Positions 1 through 11,154 of a DNA stretch of 64,000 nucleotides are shown here, piece by piece. Both the position numbers and the translations under genes were made by a program. Location of the stretch: NCBI GenBank assembly GCA_903813345.2, contig CAIIXF020000004.1, positions 15,633,196-15,697,195 on the forward strand. Reading direction: 5' to 3'. The notes under the pieces are model-generated. The model did no database searches. It saw only the letters and a program-made list of their open reading frames with translations, and was not told the DNA's origin. Each line of letters starts with the position of its first letter. The stretch's first letter is position 1. The DNA comes from Owenia fusiformis (taxonomy: Eukaryota; Annelida; Polychaeta; Sabellida; Oweniidae).

Positions 1-880
1 ATCAAATCCCGTATTGGAGTCTGTATCAGCCTAAATCACATATCAGATCCTATATCAGAACCATTCCCGGGGATTTCTCTTGATTTTTATGTTTCAGAAA
101 AAATCTAATAAATAGGTTATTGATGGTGTTGGTGGAATATTAATTTTATTTATTTTATTCACCTCGAGAACTATCATATTTACACTAGGGCTATTGCCCT
201 CAGTCAATATGATGTTTTCCTTGGCCAATATCATATTTTCCCCCAGAATAAAATTCATATTCCATCCCTCCCATTAAATTACCTCTATATATCCACATAC
301 ATTTTTAAAATGCTACTTGGAGAAGCATTAGTACTCATTATAGAATTTCTGATCTAATTGTGCCACCTTCACTTCCTCATATTTCTAAGGGGTAGGGGTC
401 AACAAAGCCATATTTAAAATTCCAAATAGTATTGTATCATTACATTCTTTATATAACAATTTCCCACATAGATTGGAAATAATTTTAGATTACTTCTTAA
501 AGCAGTATTGGTGCCAATTATTTCTCTGAAGCTGCAACAATAAAGTTGGCCAGACTAAAAAACAAATGAAAATATGCTTATTTATTACTATAAATTGTGT
601 TTTTGTCAAAGCCGATCAACATATCTCCCTATAACTTTGGGAAACACTTGACTACAGTGCTAGCAACATAATATGTATAAATCAGTGCTATAGTTAATGC
701 ATAACTGATTTTATAGAATGATAATATAGTACCCCCCTGAAATATTATTCTAGGGGGGTAAAACTGCTCAGAATCCTTCGTCCACATACTAAAAGGACCC
801 AGACATATATCAATTGATGCTAAATGAAGTCATCTTTCAGAAACATTATGTCAACTAAGTGGCCCTTGAATTTCTCAAAA
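1..880. repeat. Dispersed repeat R1, copy a (inverted relative to 38815-39680)
   Basis: This stretch reads as the reverse complement of 38815-39680 with moderate divergence. Shared landmarks are the CCCGTATTGGA start, the CTCGAGAACTATCAT block near 165, the GATATTGGCC-type palindromic AT stretch near 200-245, the run of C around 730-765 and GTGGCCCTTGAATTTCT near 860. It carries no coding signal; the small opposed ORFs at 820-1104 are not recognisable. It probably begins upstream of the window. Class is unknown; the internal palindromes suggest a non-autonomous DNA element. Confidence 0.7.
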
Positions 881-1324
881 CCCATGCTGTATCCTGGCCT
901 ATTATGCCATATGTTTCTTTTAAGAATGATGGTATATTTCCCATCTACTTGAAGATGGTCGTCTGTGTATCGTTTAAATTGGTTGGCTTGATATACACCA
1001 AAAGTGAGTTGACATGCATCGTCTTCAGTCAAAATGGGGAAGTCCTCAAAAGAGTCCCCTACGATTTAGGTGTAACCCCTCTGTCTCCATATAGGGGGTA
1101 CTGAGTGATTGCATTTCACTCATAAAGTTCCCTTTGCTTTAGACATTTTATTAGCAAACCTCGCCTACTGATTTTGACTTACTGTATATTACTTCTGCAA
1201 AATAAAGTTGAGCTTGATTTCTAAATATGAACATTGGTATGATCAGTAAGTGAACTGTGATAATATAAAAAATATTCACTGACAAAAATGACACCTCACC
1301 TGTCAAATTAAGATTAAATGATTG
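881..1324. other. Non-coding, nothing recognised
   Basis: AT-rich sequence upstream of the kinase exons; no exon, RNA gene or repeat structure seen. Confidence 0.5.
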
Positions 1325-1326
1325 TA

Positions 1327-2295
1327 CTAGGGGTGATCAATAAGTAATTGACGCTTTTTACACAGATACTTTTTATGGACCAATGGTACAGGTGCGCCGG
1401 GACCGACATTTACGTCACATATTTAGTTTTTAGCCAGGTTGGCAAATTTCAGTTAGATTTAAACTTTTTTATATGCAACGAGTGTTGTGTCGTTTGAAAT
1501 ATTTTGCTGACTGGTAACACACAAGCAGTAAGTATTGTGATGTCAGAGTGTTGTATGGTAGGTGTTTGCAGGTCAATTTGAGGAAGCATTGTGGAAAAAG
1601 GGGTCGGTGAGAGAAGGAAATACCCTACTCCATATGGACAATGCACCTGCCCGCAGATGTCAAAATGTTCTGAAAACAATTTCCCTGGACCTCAAAATTG
1701 AGCCCTTGGCCAATGCACAATATTGTCCAGATCTGCCCACATGTGACTTATTTATTCCTACCTATACTACTTTTTTATATAGGAAGGGACGCAGGTTTAT
1801 TGTCATTGATGAAATAAAACAACCCGTGCGACTGCATCTTGCTACCATGTCAGAGAATGGATTCAGTCTTGTCTTACAATCTTGAATTAAGAGGATGAGA
1901 AATTGTGTACATGTAGCACCTATGTAGAGGGCCCGTAGAATGAATGTGGCGTGAATACCACATAGTGATCATAAAGTATTTAAAATTAACTATAAAATAA
2001 CAAGATGGGGTAATTCATGACCGTAATGGGGTTTTTTGTTCAGCCTACATTCAACTGCGTTGCATGTTAAACAAGCTAAAATAGCTTCAGAATGTTTGAC
2101 GACATGTCGGTCCCGGGGTATCTATACCTCCTTGACGGAAATAAAGATATATCAAAATATGTTACATGTCTTGTTTTCAAATGTCCAGATTTGATAGATA
2201 AATGAATGATGTATCACTGGTAAGAAAATCGAAGGTATTGGTCAATAAAAAGCATCCTTGTAAAAAAGCGTCCATTACTTATTGATCACCCCTCG
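1327..2295 (+). mobile_element. Deleted mariner transposon with both terminal inverted repeats
   Basis: The ends are near-perfect inverted repeats of about 30 bp starting C(T/G)AGGGGTGATCAATAAG, the left at 1327 and the right ending at 2295. Each end is flanked by a TA dinucleotide, the expected target duplication of Tc1/mariner elements. At 969 bp it is shorter than a full mariner of about 1.3 kb, and only the C-terminal half of a transposase can be read inside, so it is a deletion derivative. Confidence 0.9.
1562..1885 (+). pseudogene. Mariner transposase, C-terminal fragment
   Basis: The 107-residue frame matches the second half of a mariner DDD transposase. LLHMDNAP, around residue 26, carries the second catalytic Asp. 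PDLPTCDLF, around residue 62, corresponds to the family's SPDLAPSD motif and carries the third Asp, about 35 residues after the second. GRRF with a following DEI helix comes next, as in mariners. The N-terminal helix-turn-helix region and first catalytic Asp are missing, and the frame ends early, so it cannot encode an active enzyme. It lies entirely inside the element at 1327-2295. Confidence 0.85.
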
Positions 2296-2548
2296 TACAA
2301 CAATCATTTCAATTTGCATGTACATTTTTATAAATGTAGGGAAAGGAATTACATGTTATTGTGTTGTTTAGAGCCATGGAAAAAATATATGCTTCTCTAG
2401 AGGTCATGTTTCAGTGCAATCATAAATATTAGTTAATAATTGATAATATGAAATAAGAAAATATACTTGAATCAATCTAAGGATTTTCAAAATGGCGGAC
2501 ATCATTTTATTGCATGCTGAAAATTGCATAAAAGTTCCATTTTTGCAC

Positions 2549-2649
2549 AACGCCTGGTCCTTACCTAGATTTTTACATATCTCAAGAAGTTCCTTAGAAG
2601 TACACCATTCCATCAGTACATATAACTTTCTAGGTAAGAACCAGGCGTT
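2549..2649. mobile_element. Hairpin MITE with 21-bp inverted ends
   Basis: AACGCCTGGTCCTTACCTAGA at the left is mirrored by a near-perfect reverse complement ending GAACCAGGCGTT at 2649. The spacer is about 60 bp. There is no coding content. The size and structure fit a miniature inverted-repeat element; superfamily unknown. Confidence 0.6.
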
Positions 2650-3204
2650 ATATGAACAAAGCAATAGTTTATCATGCCCTCCCTCTCTCTCAAAATAAGT
2701 AGGTCAACACAATTGCAACTATAACTAATCCCTACTCAATGGCTATTGGAATATGACTATTTGTGTGTACAGAATATTAATCCAATGAGAGAGCAACACA
2801 ATCAAACAATGGGACATCTGCTAAGTTTGGTTATACATTTTGGAGACATTTTTTGAGGCTGATAAAAAAATTCACATTTTCACAGGAAGTGATACATACC
2901 TCCCAAATCAACCAAAATATACTTATATCAGTCATATTGAATGTTTTTTTATTGCTTTTTCTTGAAAATATACATAATTTATCTGCAACTTGATCCTACG
3001 TATCAAGGAAATTAACGACATTGCATTTTTCAAAATATGTTAAGTGACCCCAGGGGTGTCTATAACCATTCATTCTTTCTAGCATAATCAAGCAATGGGA
3101 GTGAAAAGATCAAACAATGTAAACCATGATAAAATAAATTACTAATATCGTACATTTACAATAAGAAAAATTAAAATCTAATACACATATAGTATTTACT
3201 ATAT
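2650..3204. other. Non-coding, nothing recognised
   Basis: AT-rich, no exon or repeat structure identified. Confidence 0.5.
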
Positions 3205-3251
3205 GACTCACCTTGCCTATCTAAATACTATTTAGATAGGCAAGGTGAGTC
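3205..3251. repeat. Perfect 47-bp palindrome
   Basis: Two 23-bp arms, GACTCACCTTGCCTATC... and its exact reverse complement, meet around a single central base at 3228. The arms are perfect. Such a short spacer excludes a normal pre-miRNA loop; it is a DNA palindrome or the core of a tiny inverted-repeat element. Confidence 0.9.
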
Positions 3252-3666
3252 CAATTCCAATCAGGACACAGTATTTCATATATTTGCTTTGCATTATATA
3301 ACCAACAACCCTCCCAAAGTCATTTTTAGATGCTGTTAGTTGTCTGTTCTATTCACTCCCCCACCTCTTGCATCATATTCAACCAAAAGCAGACGGATGT
3401 TCAGCAAAATTGAGAAGTTGCAATTCAAAGTAGAGAAATTAGTTTAAGAATGAACTGGTTCAAATTGAAAGAATATCTGAATATCACACCGTAACAACTG
3501 AAAATGGTTAAGTCAGATACCGTTAGATGAAGTCAGAATTAGTATATAATCTATAAAGTGCATGTCTTGCTCAATTATATAAATTGTATATACTACATGA
3601 TTAAAAAAATAATTTTGCGTCGAAATAATGCTTGAAACATCAAACAAGAAAAATGTATCAAAATGT
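3252..3666. other. Non-coding, nothing recognised
   Basis: No gene or repeat structure seen. Confidence 0.5.
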
Positions 3667-3698
3667 CATGGGCTTTCAATTAGATTTGAAAGCCCATG
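3667..3698. repeat. CATGGGCTTTC hairpin, copy 1
   Basis: Arms CATGGGCTTTCAA and TTGAAAGCCCATG enclose a 6-base loop. A second hairpin with the same CATGGGCTTTC arms is at 50802-50828, so this is a dispersed short inverted repeat. Confidence 0.75.
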
Positions 3699-4689
3699 AA
3701 AATCTAAAAAATAAAATCAAAGCAATTTTTCCAAACATCAAATAAGGAAAAATAATTCAGAGAATTTAGAACTTAGAGTTTAGAACTTCAAATATGAAAA
3801 CTCTTGTCGAATAACTCAATGTTCTATAGTCCAATGTAACAAGTAAACGACATTGAATTATCTTTTATGTACAAACTTTTGTACACTTTTATTGATTAAA
3901 CTTTTAATTTTTTGTGTTCGAACTTTAAATGGTATACTGCAGTTCGAACCTACGTATGTACATTTTTTGATCGAACTTCTCATTTTTCTATTCAAACAGT
4001 TCGGGTTTTCTTTTTTTATTCAAACAATATCAAATGTAATATTAACATTGGATTAAGAGCCACTTTTGACATTATACGTCGATGAAGTAATATGATTTGT
4101 GATCCTTTGTTTCTTTATGTTCGATCGCTGCTTGATGCGTTGCGTTACGTATGCGATTTTGCGTTGGTATGCCAATAGTGTGGTTGATTGCGGCAAATAG
4201 TGAATCGGCAAATCAATAGTGGAGTAATACCCGATCGACTTTCCGGCCTCCATCTTGTTTTCTCGAATTTTCCTGCTTTTTTCTGAGATGGCGAATTGTA
4301 GTACTTTAAAACTTGGTATCCTCTTAATTTACGTATGTAGGAAATTGTGATGGCCAGATTTATCAAAGAAATGGTTGGTTCGGGTTAAATCAGATTTCGG
4401 GATATCTATTCCGTAAAAGCTTCACCAAAAAATTGAGAAAATCGAATTGCCTAAAGTTTTTGCACGCTTTGTGTTGAGTTTACTTTGTGAACATAAAGTT
4501 ATAGAGCTTCAAAAAGTCATTTATGAATATCCATTTCGCCTTCTGTGTACAATTGACTTACCGATGTATCCTTACTATCTCAAATATAATGTATCCCACA
4601 TACTAACGAATAAAATTACACCTACCTGCTATTACTAGCATAATATTCAATGAATCCAAATATAATTGACATCAAGATGAAATTTTAAA
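3699..4689. other. Non-coding, nothing recognised
   Basis: AT-rich; the short ORFs on both strands show no domain features. A short stretch around 3905-3960 contains repeated GTTCGAAC-like words but no tRNA fold. Confidence 0.5.
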
Positions 4690-5405
4690 GAGTGGTATCG
4701 ATATGGAGAACTTTATGAACACACGTTTCTCTTAAACCAGTCATAAAAATGACTAAAAATTTTAAACATCGTCAATTTAATGGTCATCTTTTGAATGGTA
4801 ACAATATAAATAGAAAAAAATATATTTACTTTCATCTTTATTGTTTTAGAAAACACATCAAACACTTGTTTTGTTCTTGGTATCATGTTTCCAGAGTGAA
4901 ATGAAACATCTTTCCGAACCATATTGAACAAAACGACATAAATACAACATGTTTAGGTCTCTCAATATTGTAATTGTACAAAGAAAATTTTGGTTGATTT
5001 TAAAAAGAATCTTGTTAATGAAATAAAAGGTTTATCTTGATTTTATCTATTTTGGGGAGATTTTGTTTTAATTTTTTGAATACTTTTTTTAAAAATCAAC
5101 CAAAAAATTCTTTGTATAACTATAATATTGAGAGGTATAAAAACATGTTGTATATGCTATTTTGTTCCAACAAGGTTCGGAAAGACATTTTTTCATTCTC
5201 AAGAATTGGTAGAAAGGAGCAAAAACAATTGCATTGAAAAACAAAAAATGTTAACAAAATCAGTTATATAAAATATTTCTAAATAATTTTCGCATTAAAT
5301 TGTTGTCAATCAGTTAACATTACATAAAATACCGTGTTTTTACAGAATGTTTTCAATGATTGGTTAAAGAGAAAAACATTGTTGAATTCAGTTTACCCTG
5401 TCAAA
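4690..5405. mobile_element. Inverted-repeat element with an inner palindrome, family F1 copy a
   Basis: The outer parts match 24548-24935 in direct orientation, from GATATGG(A/T)GAACTTT through the ACACATCA(A/G)ACACTT block to the AATGTTTTCA(A/G)TGA block. The central part, about 4905-5190, is a palindrome: TTCCGAACCAT...CAACATGTTT on the left is mirrored by AAACATGTTG...GGTTCGGAA on the right. The 24.6 kb copy lacks most of this palindrome, so it is either an insertion here or a deletion there. No protein is encoded. Confidence 0.65.
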
Positions 5406-6236
5406 ATAGTACAAGCTTAACCACCCTAATAACTTTAGAGATACGGAAATTCGTTTTTAACAGTTAACTATTCGTTAATATAGAACTGTTTTCAGCAACG
5501 GCCACCAGCGTCGTGTATTATGATTAACATTTTTTGCTAATTGACCCCAAAATTCTACCCATTTGGTGTTTTTGCATTTATTACCCCAGTGTGAGTTTTA
5601 CCGCGTGATGTGCAGTATTTGACGTCGATTTTTAGCACTTTGCAGTAGACTATTTAAAGGTTTTAAAGATTTGGGCTATTCTACGAATATATTTGTAAAA
5701 ACGTTCTCTTATATGAAAATTCTTTATCAAACATAAATGATTACAAGAGTCGCAAGTAGCTTTTCAAGCTTGAATCCTAGTTCTAAAATTAATAAGTAAA
5801 CTCATTCTGTGACAAAAAATCGCAAGAAAAAAGAGAGGAGACACCCACAGGTATTAAGACCCCACCAATTCTCAAAAGCCCAAGAGCGAGCAAAATCATT
5901 GGAAACTATATGAAGCTATATCTGAATATTTTGAGTGAACAAAAACCATTTTATCAACACTGATTCATTGTAATTCTTTTTTTGTGTAAGGAAGGAAAAG
6001 TGCACATGGCGTCATAAACTGTTCAAACCAGAACAACGGCAACGCCAAAGCGTAGCGAATCCCATCGAACAGAAATGGCTGGCATCTTTACAAACGAATA
6101 GCAAATATCATAAAACAACACACCAGAAAGGCCACCATTTTCAAAATGGTTGCTCACTAGCCAAGTTGTCATCAGAAGAAATAATATGCTTTTAAGTAGC
6201 CACCTCTAAAATTTTTGAAAAATCATACACGTACTT
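5406..6236. other. Non-coding, nothing recognised
   Basis: No exon-like stretch found. The end of the stretch (6140-6236) grades into the tandem array through an AAAATGGTTGC core. Confidence 0.5.
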
Positions 6237-7087
6237 GTAAAATTACACACATAAAAATGGTGGCCATTTTTCAAAATGGCCAACTACTCCCCAAAGTTTT
6301 ATTAGACAATGTGCCATGCTTAAAGTATTCACATATCAAATATGAACAAAATCGCTCCACTACTTTTCGAGTTATAGTAAAATATGTTAAAATGGCGGCC
6401 ATTTTTCAAAATGGCCACCGTCTACCAAAAGTGTCATTAGAAATAGACAGTGTGCCATGCTTATAGTATTCACATACCAAATATGAACAAAATCACTCCA
6501 CTACTTTTCGAGTTATAGTAAAATACGTTAAAATGGCGGCCATTTTTCAAATTTTTTTTCAAAATGGCCGCCTTCTACCAAAAGTGTCATAGGACAGTGT
6601 GCCATACTTATAGTATTCACATACCAAATATGAACAAAATCGGTCCACTACTTTTCGAGTTATAGTAAAATAGGTTTTCAATTTTTTTTTCAAAATGGCC
6701 GCCTTCTACCAAAAGTGTCATAGGACAGTGTGCCATGCTTATAGTATTCACATACCAAATATGAACAAAATCGCTCCACTATTTTTTGAGTTATAGCAAA
6801 AATCGTAAAATGACGAGTAAAGGCCGCCATTTTTCAAGATGGCTGCCATGTGCTTCTTTAATATCTAGATTTGTAGCATTATTAATGTCCTTTATAATTT
6901 TTTTACATTTAAAACATATTGCTATTACAGTTTTACATATTACACCTAAATTACTGTAAAATCGGCACTAAAATGGCCGCCATTTTGAAATGAGCGGCCA
7001 TTTTGAAAATCAGCTTTCGAGCAGAACTTCTACCCCCATAGGGTATATGTGTACAAAATATGAACAAAATTGGGCCAACGGTATTTG
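6237..7087 (+). repeat. Tandem array, 131-147 bp units with ATGGCGGCCAT cores
   Basis: The word GTGCCAT, part of each unit, recurs at 6311, 6452, 6599 and 6730, giving spacings of 141, 147 and 131 bp. Each unit has an AAAATGGC(C/G)GCC-like core, a CTACCAAAAGTGTCAT block, a CATACCAAATATGAACAAAATC block and CTTTTCGAGTTATAG. A more diverged piece with the same ingredients follows at about 6958-7087 and leads into the ACGG microsatellite. Not coding. Confidence 0.85.
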
Positions 7088-7095
7088 AGTTATTG

Positions 7096-7260
7096 CCCGG
7101 ACGGACGGACGGACGGACGTACGTACGGACGGACGGACGTACGTACGGAGGGAAGGAAATAACATNNNNNNNNNNNNNNNNNNNNNNNGGGGTATTGTAT
7201 GAGTGGACGGACGTACGTACGGACGGACGGACGTACGTACGGACGGACGGACGGACGGAG
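7096..7260. repeat. ACGG/ACGT microsatellite interrupted by an assembly gap
   Basis: Runs of GGAC alternate with GTACGTAC on both sides of 23 N bases at 7166-7188. Because GTAC and the reversed unit alternate, the array is partly self-complementary. The gap probably marks a length that could not be assembled. The repetitive TDGRT/RPSVRT translations in this region are products of the microsatellite, not genes. Confidence 0.95.
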
Positions 7261-7598
7261 GCGTTCCCTATATCCCTCCGAACTTCGTTCGATGGGATAA
7301 TTAAAACCAATCAATGATGTCTAGATTATTTGTTTCAACGTTGTTACGATACATGTTTGACTTCACGCATGATCGCATCATATTCCTAGAATCAATAAGC
7401 AAAAAAACTTCTAAAATATGACGTAATTTAATTTCGGCTTTGTTTTTGTCATCCGGGCTTTTTTTAAATGAGTGAAACTTGAAACATAGAAGCAACAAGA
7501 AAAGAAATCTATGATTTCTGCATTTCTTGCTGAAAATGTTACTTTCGATTGTGTCACCCAAATACCAATGATTAAAAACTGACCAATCTGTAATTCAG

Positions 7599-7735
7599 TT
7601 CCTACAAAATGGACAAAGGGAGATCTGCTTGGTAGAGGAGGATGTGGAGAGGTGTATAAGTGTCTCGATGACGAGACTGGACACGTTCTTGCAGTTAAAC
7701 AGATACGAATCCCTTCCACTCCGGAAATGACAGAG
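7599..7735 (+). CDS. MAP3K2/3-like: MAP3K (MEKK2/3-type) kinase domain, exon with glycine loop
   Basis: This exon encodes the start of a serine/threonine kinase domain of the STE11/MEKK group, which phosphorylates MAP2Ks in the cytoplasm. It begins after a TAATTCAG acceptor with two bases of a split codon, then 45 codons, and ends in phase 0 before GTAACA. Visible motifs are a Trp preceding the loop (TKWTKGDLLG), the glycine loop GRGGCGEVYK and the ATP-binding lysine in LAVKQI. The loop has Cys where many MEKKs have Ala-Phe (GAFG). The preceding exons, which in MEKK2/3 encode an N-terminal PB1 region, are not visible, so they lie upstream of the window or in unrecognised sequence. The joined product matches MEKK2/3 best, notably in the later [11 protein letters not shown] segment. 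Assignment to MEKK2 versus MEKK3 is not possible. Confidence 0.93.
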
Positions 7736-8017
7736 GTAACAAATTAATTTTAAACTCAAAACTAAGCTAAGAGCTATTTACCACCATCTATTGGTGACTC
7801 CAGAAGTACGTTAGAAGCCAGTTTATAAAAGTGGTTATTGCGTTCGAGTACCTCTGATTAATCAAGAAGAGTTCGAAGGCAGGAGAGCAAGGCAAGTGTC
7901 ATACGTGATTTGGAACTAGCGCCAATATGTTCTGGGCATGATGGGTGAATTACATGACAGGCAATATTTATCAGTGTTTCTTGTTCAAATATCATTTGTA
8001 TTTCTTTTTATCTATAG
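7736..8017 (+). other. Kinase intron 1
   Basis: A compact GT-AG intron of 282 bases with GTAACA donor and TCTATAG acceptor. It is the only intron seen here that is free of recognisable mobile elements. Confidence 0.85.
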
Positions 8018-8143
8018 GGATTAAAACAGTTGGAGAGAGAAATCGAGGTGATGGGTCATATTGAACACGATCGTTTGCTTAAATTCTATGGACACGACAA
8101 AGATGACGTGTACTTGTATATGTTCCTGGAATACATGTCTCAG
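8018..8143 (+). CDS. MAP3K2/3-like: MAP3K kinase domain, exon with alpha-C helix and hinge
   Basis: Exactly 42 codons in phase 0/0, between a CTATAG acceptor and a CAG/GTAACT donor. It encodes GLKQLEREIEVMGHI, in which the Glu of the alpha-C helix that pairs with the catalytic lysine is expected, then a KFYGHDKDDVYLYMFLEYM stretch covering beta4-beta5 and the hinge. The hinge FLEYM is typical of MEKKs (family form FMEYM or FVEYM). The frame joins exactly to the previous exon and to GSLKDKL at 32164. Confidence 0.93.
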
Positions 8144-8339
8144 GTAACTATCCTAGCTAGTAAAGTTAAACATGACACAGGGTAAACAATATCGTACCTT
8201 AATCACGCAGAAACTACATATGATTTGTATTCGCAAATGCAATTACTAACGCCCATCGGTTACCGAATTAACCTATGGGTGACTCATTTAAATATGAATA
8301 GTACCTGCCACTATACCATTCATATCTAAAGTAGTTGGT

Positions 8340-8600
8340 CATAATAGTACAATAACGTCATTTCAAAGGGCAATATAGTGAAATATTGGACCAAGGGCCG
8401 CAGAAATGACGTTATTACTATTATTACCACCGTTAATGCCCAGGGCTGAAATAGCAAATTTTGAAATAGAAAATCTTACGCACTGAACGACATCACTTTT
8501 CCCGGGAAACATAGCCGGGCGGATAATGTCATTATTACCCGACTAAAGTCATTAACGCCCGACACAATATTGCTCACGTCAATATAGCAATTTAAATGCC
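8340..8600. repeat. Palindromic repeat, family F2 copy a
   Basis: AATAACGTCATTTC near 8350 is mirrored by GAAATGACGTTATT near 8404 around a GGACCAAGGGCCGCAG centre. The blocks CAAAGGGCAATATAGTGAA, GGACC(A/G)AGG, CCCAG(G/A)GCTGA and CACTGAACGA recur in the same order at 51483-51690. No coding content. It looks like a non-autonomous inverted-repeat element. Confidence 0.6.
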
Positions 8601-9535
8601 TTCTCAACTAGTACTAAAACCCCTAGAACAGGCCCTGCAAGGTGGTAATAATAAGGGTTGTTCAAAATGTCTTGCACAAATATATCTAATTATGAGAATA
8701 ATGAACCATGTATGTAGTACTATTACTTAACAGTTTACGGTTGCTATGGTAACCTAGGTGATGGCGGTGGTCCATATCCTTTTGTTAATAGAAAACAAGT
8801 AATATATAAGCAAAATATTACTAAACATGCCCAAATTTACTTGCATAAACTATCAACTTAATCAAAACAATATCTTGCATTGTTCTCATGGCAACAGTGA
8901 ATATTATATCAATATTTCTTATCTTGTTTTCTTTGGTAATGCCAAAGAATGACCGTAAACATACTTTTCAAACATCTTGAACAAATCACCTGATTTTATG
9001 AGGTTATCAACGTTTTCATATGAATTTACGAAATATTGGAGAATATAACTCAAAATAATAAAATTGAAGCAGAAAGCATTAATGAACATGTTAAAGAATG
9101 GGAAACTGAATTATACAAGTTAAATTCATTCATACATTAAGACATATTGCATACGATGACTCCTATAGGCATTGCTAAGTATTCCAAGATGGAATTAGAC
9201 AAAGGTAAATGTATTGAAGGTAGCTGTAGCTGTAGCTAGGTAGAAGGGTTCAGACATGGTTTAAAACACTGGTGGACAGAATGCTACAAAGATTGACCAA
9301 ATAATTTAAGCCTTTCAACACTGTGTTCAAGGCATTGGTTCAATGTATCTCAGGAAAAACATTGCGTATGGTTCTGAAATTTCAGATATGTATGTTAGAT
9401 AACTAAAACATACTATATCCGTAAGAAATATCATGTAAAAATAATAAAATCTCTTCTCCTGAGAAGCTTTCGTGCAAAACTTTTCCAACGACCCTTGTTT
9501 ATCATGTTTATAAATAACATAACAATCAATTCAAT

Positions 9536-9960
9536 TTCAATTTTTTTTATGTCGCTTTTATTCCCATAATAAAATGGATTAAACATGTAAACATAAATCA
9601 ATCAAACAATACAACAATAACCATCAATAATAACAATTGTACCATCACCAAAATGAAGGGTATTAGGCAAAAGTACATACAGTAAACTATATAACAGTTA
9701 AGTATTTCATTAAAAAAAACATATTTACAATTGCTTCCCAGCCTCATTTAGAAACTTACATAATGCTAACAATACTTTACTATCAGATTGGCATATTTAA
9801 AAGTCCTAATGTTTTTACAAAAATATTGGGGTAAGTATTGTTTTCTAATGCTTTTAACAGACTTACATTCTAATATAAAATGAAATTCATCTCCTAATGA
9901 ATTGTTATTACATAGTTCACAAAATAAAATAAAGATAATAACATACAAGTTTATGACTTA
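9536..9960 (-). pseudogene. LINE 3' end fragment (C-terminal RT-ORF tail)
   Basis: The - strand frame at 9766-9948 reads CELCNNNSLGDEFHFILEC followed by a basic RKQYLP segment. This is the Cys-containing tail found after the reverse transcriptase domain in many non-LTR elements, with the GDEFHF and LEC signature. The reverse transcriptase itself is absent, so this is a 5'-truncated insertion. The downstream part, to about 9536, would be its 3' untranslated region. A mariner-type element abuts it at 9971. Confidence 0.7.
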
Positions 9961-9974
9961 TAAAGTCATACAGA

Positions 9975-10615
9975 CAAGGGCCGATCAAAAAGTTTCTTAC
10001 CGTTTGCTCTAGATTTTGTAATAAGGTGAGTTGGATGCTCAAACTTTTACATCAGACAAGGAAGTAAGTTTTCTTGAGACTGTCTGAGTTTCATTTAAAT
10101 TGGTTCATTGGTAGTGACACAGAGTCAATACATATCTTCAATGATTGAATTAGGTGGAGCAGCGTTTTAAAAAAATGTGCTAAGCTGCAGCTTTGGAAAT
10201 GTGTAACACTAAGTAGTGTTATCTGTCAACAGACTGTAGTTTAAACATGTTTAATTAAATTTTCTGCTAATATTCATTCTCATTCAAAATATTCAACCCC
10301 AGTTGCAATGCACTTCCTATATCTGTCCACTCGATCCAAAAACACATGTTTAAGGCCTTCGTATGAGAGGTTTGAAACGATGTCGGTAAATTCGGTAAAC
10401 AACTCACCAGATATTTTATATATATCGCTGCTCCACCTAACTTTGTCATTGAAAATATGAATTGACTCTGTGTCACTATCAATCAACCAATTTATATGAA
10501 ACTCGTACAGTTTCAAGCAAACTAACTATCCTGTCTCATGTTAAAGTTTGAGCTTCTAACTCCTCTTATTATAAAATTGAGAGCCAACGGTAAGAAACTT
10601 TTTGATCGGCCCTTG
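9975..10615. mobile_element. Mariner-type element with long inverted repeats
   Basis: CAAGGGCCGATCAAAAAGT at the left is mirrored by ACTTTTTGATCGGCCCTTG ending at 10615. The match continues inward, with divergence, for about 190 bp (GGTGGAGCAGCG at 10153 against CGCTGCTCCACC at 10429). TA dinucleotides lie a few bases outside both ends. The inward extension of the arms repeats transposase-tail sequence, so the element looks like a mariner that collapsed into an inverted duplication of one end. Confidence 0.8.
10280..10516 (-). pseudogene. Mariner transposase C-terminal tail
   Basis: The end of this 78-residue frame, LDRVDRYRKCIATGVEYFE, matches the terminal RW-KCI--G-YFE motif of mariner transposases. 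No catalytic residues remain. The same sequence is partly present in the opposite arm at about 10080-10190, consistent with a duplicated transposon end. Confidence 0.65.
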
Positions 10616-11154
10616 GATAAACATATTTACATAAACAAAACTAGAATAAATAACCTAAAATTTACTTTGGCTTGGGGCGCGTATGATGCTAATCATACGC
10701 AGCAATATCATCTAAAACGAGTGTGTTAAAAAAATGATGACACCGTTAACATACTTTAACGAGCAGCTTAACCATGGTAAATAATTATAAGGTAAAGGGT
10801 TCCTTTATTGATACTGAGATTTGCCAAGATGACATAGGTGTCAAAGTAATTTTTGTATAAAAAAATATGTTTTTGCAAAAAACGTTTATGTTAAAAAGAA
10901 CTCATGACTTGAAAATTTATTCTATGAAATACATTCTAGTTGACTCAAAAAGTTGAAATATACCATGTTTAATCATGGGAATCACCCGGATGTAAAATGG
11001 TCGTGTGCAATTATTTCGAGCTCTGTCAATATTTCCGATTCTAGGACTAAAACGAAGGTAATTCTATCTCTAATACCATATGGATAACTCAATAACATAT
11101 TTAGAATTTAGAAGATACTAGCACAATAAATACGATTAATTGATTCACGCAAAC

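Noticed and set aside
1562-1885. Functional mariner transposase
   Set aside because: N-terminal half and first catalytic Asp are missing from the 969-bp element.
3205-3251. Pre-miRNA hairpin
   Set aside because: Perfect arms with a single central base leave no loop; typical of a DNA palindrome.
3900-3990. tRNA gene suggested by a GTTCGAACC B-box-like word
   Set aside because: No A box at the right distance and no cloverleaf pairing.
6237-6860. CRISPR-like array
   Set aside because: Whole 131-147 bp units repeat tandemly; there are no short identical repeats with unique spacers, and the DNA is eukaryotic.
6951-7317. Repetitive TDGRT/RPSVRT open frames on both strands
   Set aside because: Direct products of the ACGG/GTAC microsatellite and N gap.
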